NCBI GenBank assembly: GCA_002491195.1
Contig: DKVL01000073.1
Location: 1 to 6,504, forward strand
Reading direction: 5' to 3'
DNA length: 6,504 nucleotides
Source of the DNA: Lachnospiraceae bacterium UBA7179
GTDB lineage: Bacteria; Bacillota; Clostridia; Lachnospirales; Lachnospiraceae
The translations under genes were made by a program, and so were the position numbers. The notes under the pieces are model-generated. The model saw nothing but the letters and a program-made list of their open reading frames with translations, did not search any database and was not told the DNA's origin. Of the stretch, positions 5,531 to 6,504 are shown one piece after another (the stretch's first letter is position 1; every line of letters begins with the position of its first letter).

Positions 5531-6376
5531 ATGATGACAGTAAAAGAAGTTTCCAATATCACAGGGATCAGCGTGCGCACGCTTCACTATTATGATGAGA
5601 TCGGACTGTTTTCACCGACAGAGAAAAGTGATGCGGGATACCGGCTTTATGACGATAAAGCGCTGGAAACTTTGCGGCAGATCTTATTTTTCCGGGAATT
5701 TGACATTCCCCTCAAAGAGATTAAAGCCATCATGGAAAATCCGGCATTTGACCAGAACGGGATACTGCAGACACAGCGTAGGATGCTTGTCAGAAAAAAG
5801 GAGCGCATGGAGCGCCTGATCGCAAGCATTGACGAGATTTTGAAAGGAGAGAACAGGATGGATTTTGAGGTATTTGGCAAGAGCGAGATCGAGGAGATAT
5901 GGAGTTCACTGTATGAGAACTGCAGCGAGGCGCAGAGGGCGCTGTTTATTTCGCACTATGGCAGCGAGGAAGAGTGGAGAAGGCAGTTTTTGGAAAACGC
6001 GGCATCGGAGGAAGCACAGAAAAATTTCGCAAAGATTGTCGAGTGGTATGGGAGCAAAGAAAAAGCGATGGAGGCGCAGAAAAATCCAACGGATGCGGGA
6101 CTGGTTACAGCTTATCAGAAACGGATCACGGCGATCATGCAGAAGCTTGCGAACAGGATGGGTACAGATGTCAATGCCCTTGAAGTCAGGGAGATTGTCG
6201 GTGAGTATGACTTTGTGGCAAAACAGCTGTACCAGATGGAGGATGTCACCGCGCTGATGCTGGAGCTTGCAGCCAGCTATCAGACGAATGAAATGATACA
6301 GAAAGTACAGGACAGCATCTACGGTGACGGCACGACCGCGTATATCGGACAGGCGATACAGGCGTTTTACGCATAA
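5531..6376 (+). CDS. MerR family regulator with TipAS-type ligand domain
   Basis: A 281-residue transcription regulator. Residues 2-70 are a textbook MerR winged helix: TVKEVSNITGISVRTLHYYD, then IGLFSPTEKSDAGYRLY and LRQILFFREFDIPLKEIKAIM. A dimer coiled coil spans about 78-106. Residues from about 115 to 281 match the TipAS antibiotic-recognition domain in length and layout, with GSEEEWRRQF, YQKRITAIMQKLANRMG, LMLELAASYQTNE and a closing GQAIQAFY. In this family a bound small molecule, often a thiopeptide or other peptide antibiotic, drives activation of promoters with 19-bp spacers, like the one at 5401-5431. The start is ATG 5531, with GGAGGA (5520-5525) 5 nt upstream; ATG 5534 at 8 nt is equally good. 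A possible ATG at 5483 would place the Shine-Dalgarno inside the gene. The region appears more GC-rich than the two genes before it. Confidence 0.92.
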   Translation: MMTVKEVSNITGISVRTLHYYDEIGLFSPTEKSDAGYRLYDDKALETLRQILFFREFDIPLKEIKAIMENPAFDQNGILQTQRRMLVRKKERMERLIASIDEILKGENRMDFEVFGKSEIEEIWSSLYENCSEAQRALFISHYGSEEEWRRQFLENAASEEAQKNFAKIVEWYGSKEKAMEAQKNPTDAGLVTAYQKRITAIMQKLANRMGTDVNALEVREIVGEYDFVAKQLYQMEDVTALMLELAASYQTNEMIQKVQDSIYGDGTTAYIGQAIQAFYA

Positions 6377-6384
6377 TATAGTTC

Positions 6385-6415
6385 TTTACAAGATGCTCCA
6401 ATCCCATTATAATGG
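6385..6415 (+). promoter_or_regulatory. Sigma-A promoter with palindromic -10 region, reading out of the window
   Basis: TTTACA (6385-6390) and TATAAT (6408-6413) are spaced by exactly 17 bp, near consensus for the housekeeping sigma factor. The -10 box is embedded in the perfect 12-bp palindrome CCATTATAATGG (6404-6415), which could be a repressor site or chance. It begins 8 nt after the MerR stop codon. Transcription would start near 6420 and run past the right edge. Confidence 0.55.
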
Positions 6416-6418
6416 TGG

Positions 6419-6504
6419 AAGAAAATAGTTTCTAAGCTAGTACTCTATCCGGCCAGAAATTAGACTCGTGAACTGCCTGCTTTGCACCATTGCGTCGTTA
6501 AAAT
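6419..6504. other. Unassigned right end of the window
   Basis: No gene is supported here. The sequence follows the promoter at 6385-6413, so it may be the untranslated leader of a gene or RNA beyond the edge. A reverse-strand frame open from the edge at 6502 down to a TAG at 6437-6439 is too short to judge. Confidence 0.3.

Noticed and set aside
5343..5534. Open frame of 63 codons starting in the Uma2 scrap and running across the promoter and hairpin
   Set aside because: It has no good ribosome binding site and its codons pass through the promoter and terminator-like structures. Only the first 11 residues match a real protein, so it is a scar of the deletion.
5865..6257. Plus-strand open frame of 130 codons inside the MerR gene
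   Set aside because: It is wholly within the MerR/TipAS coding region in another frame and gives an Arg/Ser/Trp-rich product with no motif, so it is a shadow frame.
6437..6502. Reverse-strand frame open from the right edge to TAG at 6437-6439
   Set aside because: Only 21 codons are visible, no family can be recognised, and a convincing promoter reads the other way through it.
1..6504. Evidence for a complete insertion sequence, phage or conjugative element
   Set aside because: No transposase, integrase, relaxase, terminal inverted repeats or target-site duplications were seen; the only mobility signal is the internal direct repeat pair.

Overview
The window looks like an accessory region from a gut-type clostridium, most likely Lachnospiraceae. 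The grounds are moderately AT-rich DNA, strong GGAGG ribosome binding sites, and the gene families present: CatA-like acetyltransferase, Uma2, BlaI/BlaR-type pair and a MerR/TipAS regulator. All supported genes lie on the + strand. No transposase, integrase, RNA gene or CRISPR array was found.

Layout. Positions 2-235 hold the 3' end of a type A chloramphenicol acetyltransferase-like gene, followed by a small hairpin. A Uma2-family gene (424-978) comes next. It is followed by a block of about 104 bp holding a MerR-style promoter and a 17-bp hairpin (996-1099), then a remnant of a GNAT acetyltransferase (1139-1285). A BlaI/MecI-type repressor (1401-1817) and a BlaR1/MecR1-type membrane metallopeptidase (1827-2954) form a two-gene signalling unit. 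A short orphan reading-frame fragment (2997-3137) precedes two unrecognised soluble proteins of 265 and 452 residues (3158-3955 and 3972-5330), which appear to form an operon. A 5' scrap of a second Uma2 gene (5335-5376) is joined directly to a second copy of the promoter/hairpin block (5382-5484). That copy drives a MerR regulator with a TipAS-type ligand domain (5531-6376). A good promoter at 6385-6413 then reads out of the window.

How it fits together. The two promoter/hairpin blocks are about 94% identical by eye and in direct orientation, with about 4.3 kb between them. Recombination between them would remove the GNAT remnant, the BlaI/BlaR pair and the two unknown genes, and leave Uma2 - MerR promoter - MerR gene. 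The simplest reading is that the middle segment is a later arrival, or the result of a duplication, in an older Uma2-MerR locus. BlaI/BlaR is a sense-and-derepress system, but no beta-lactamase or other classical target is in the window. The two unknown genes directly downstream are therefore the nearest candidates for its output. That link is inference. The wider theme of antibiotic modification and antibiotic-responsive regulators (CAT, BlaI/BlaR, TipAS) rests on family knowledge only.
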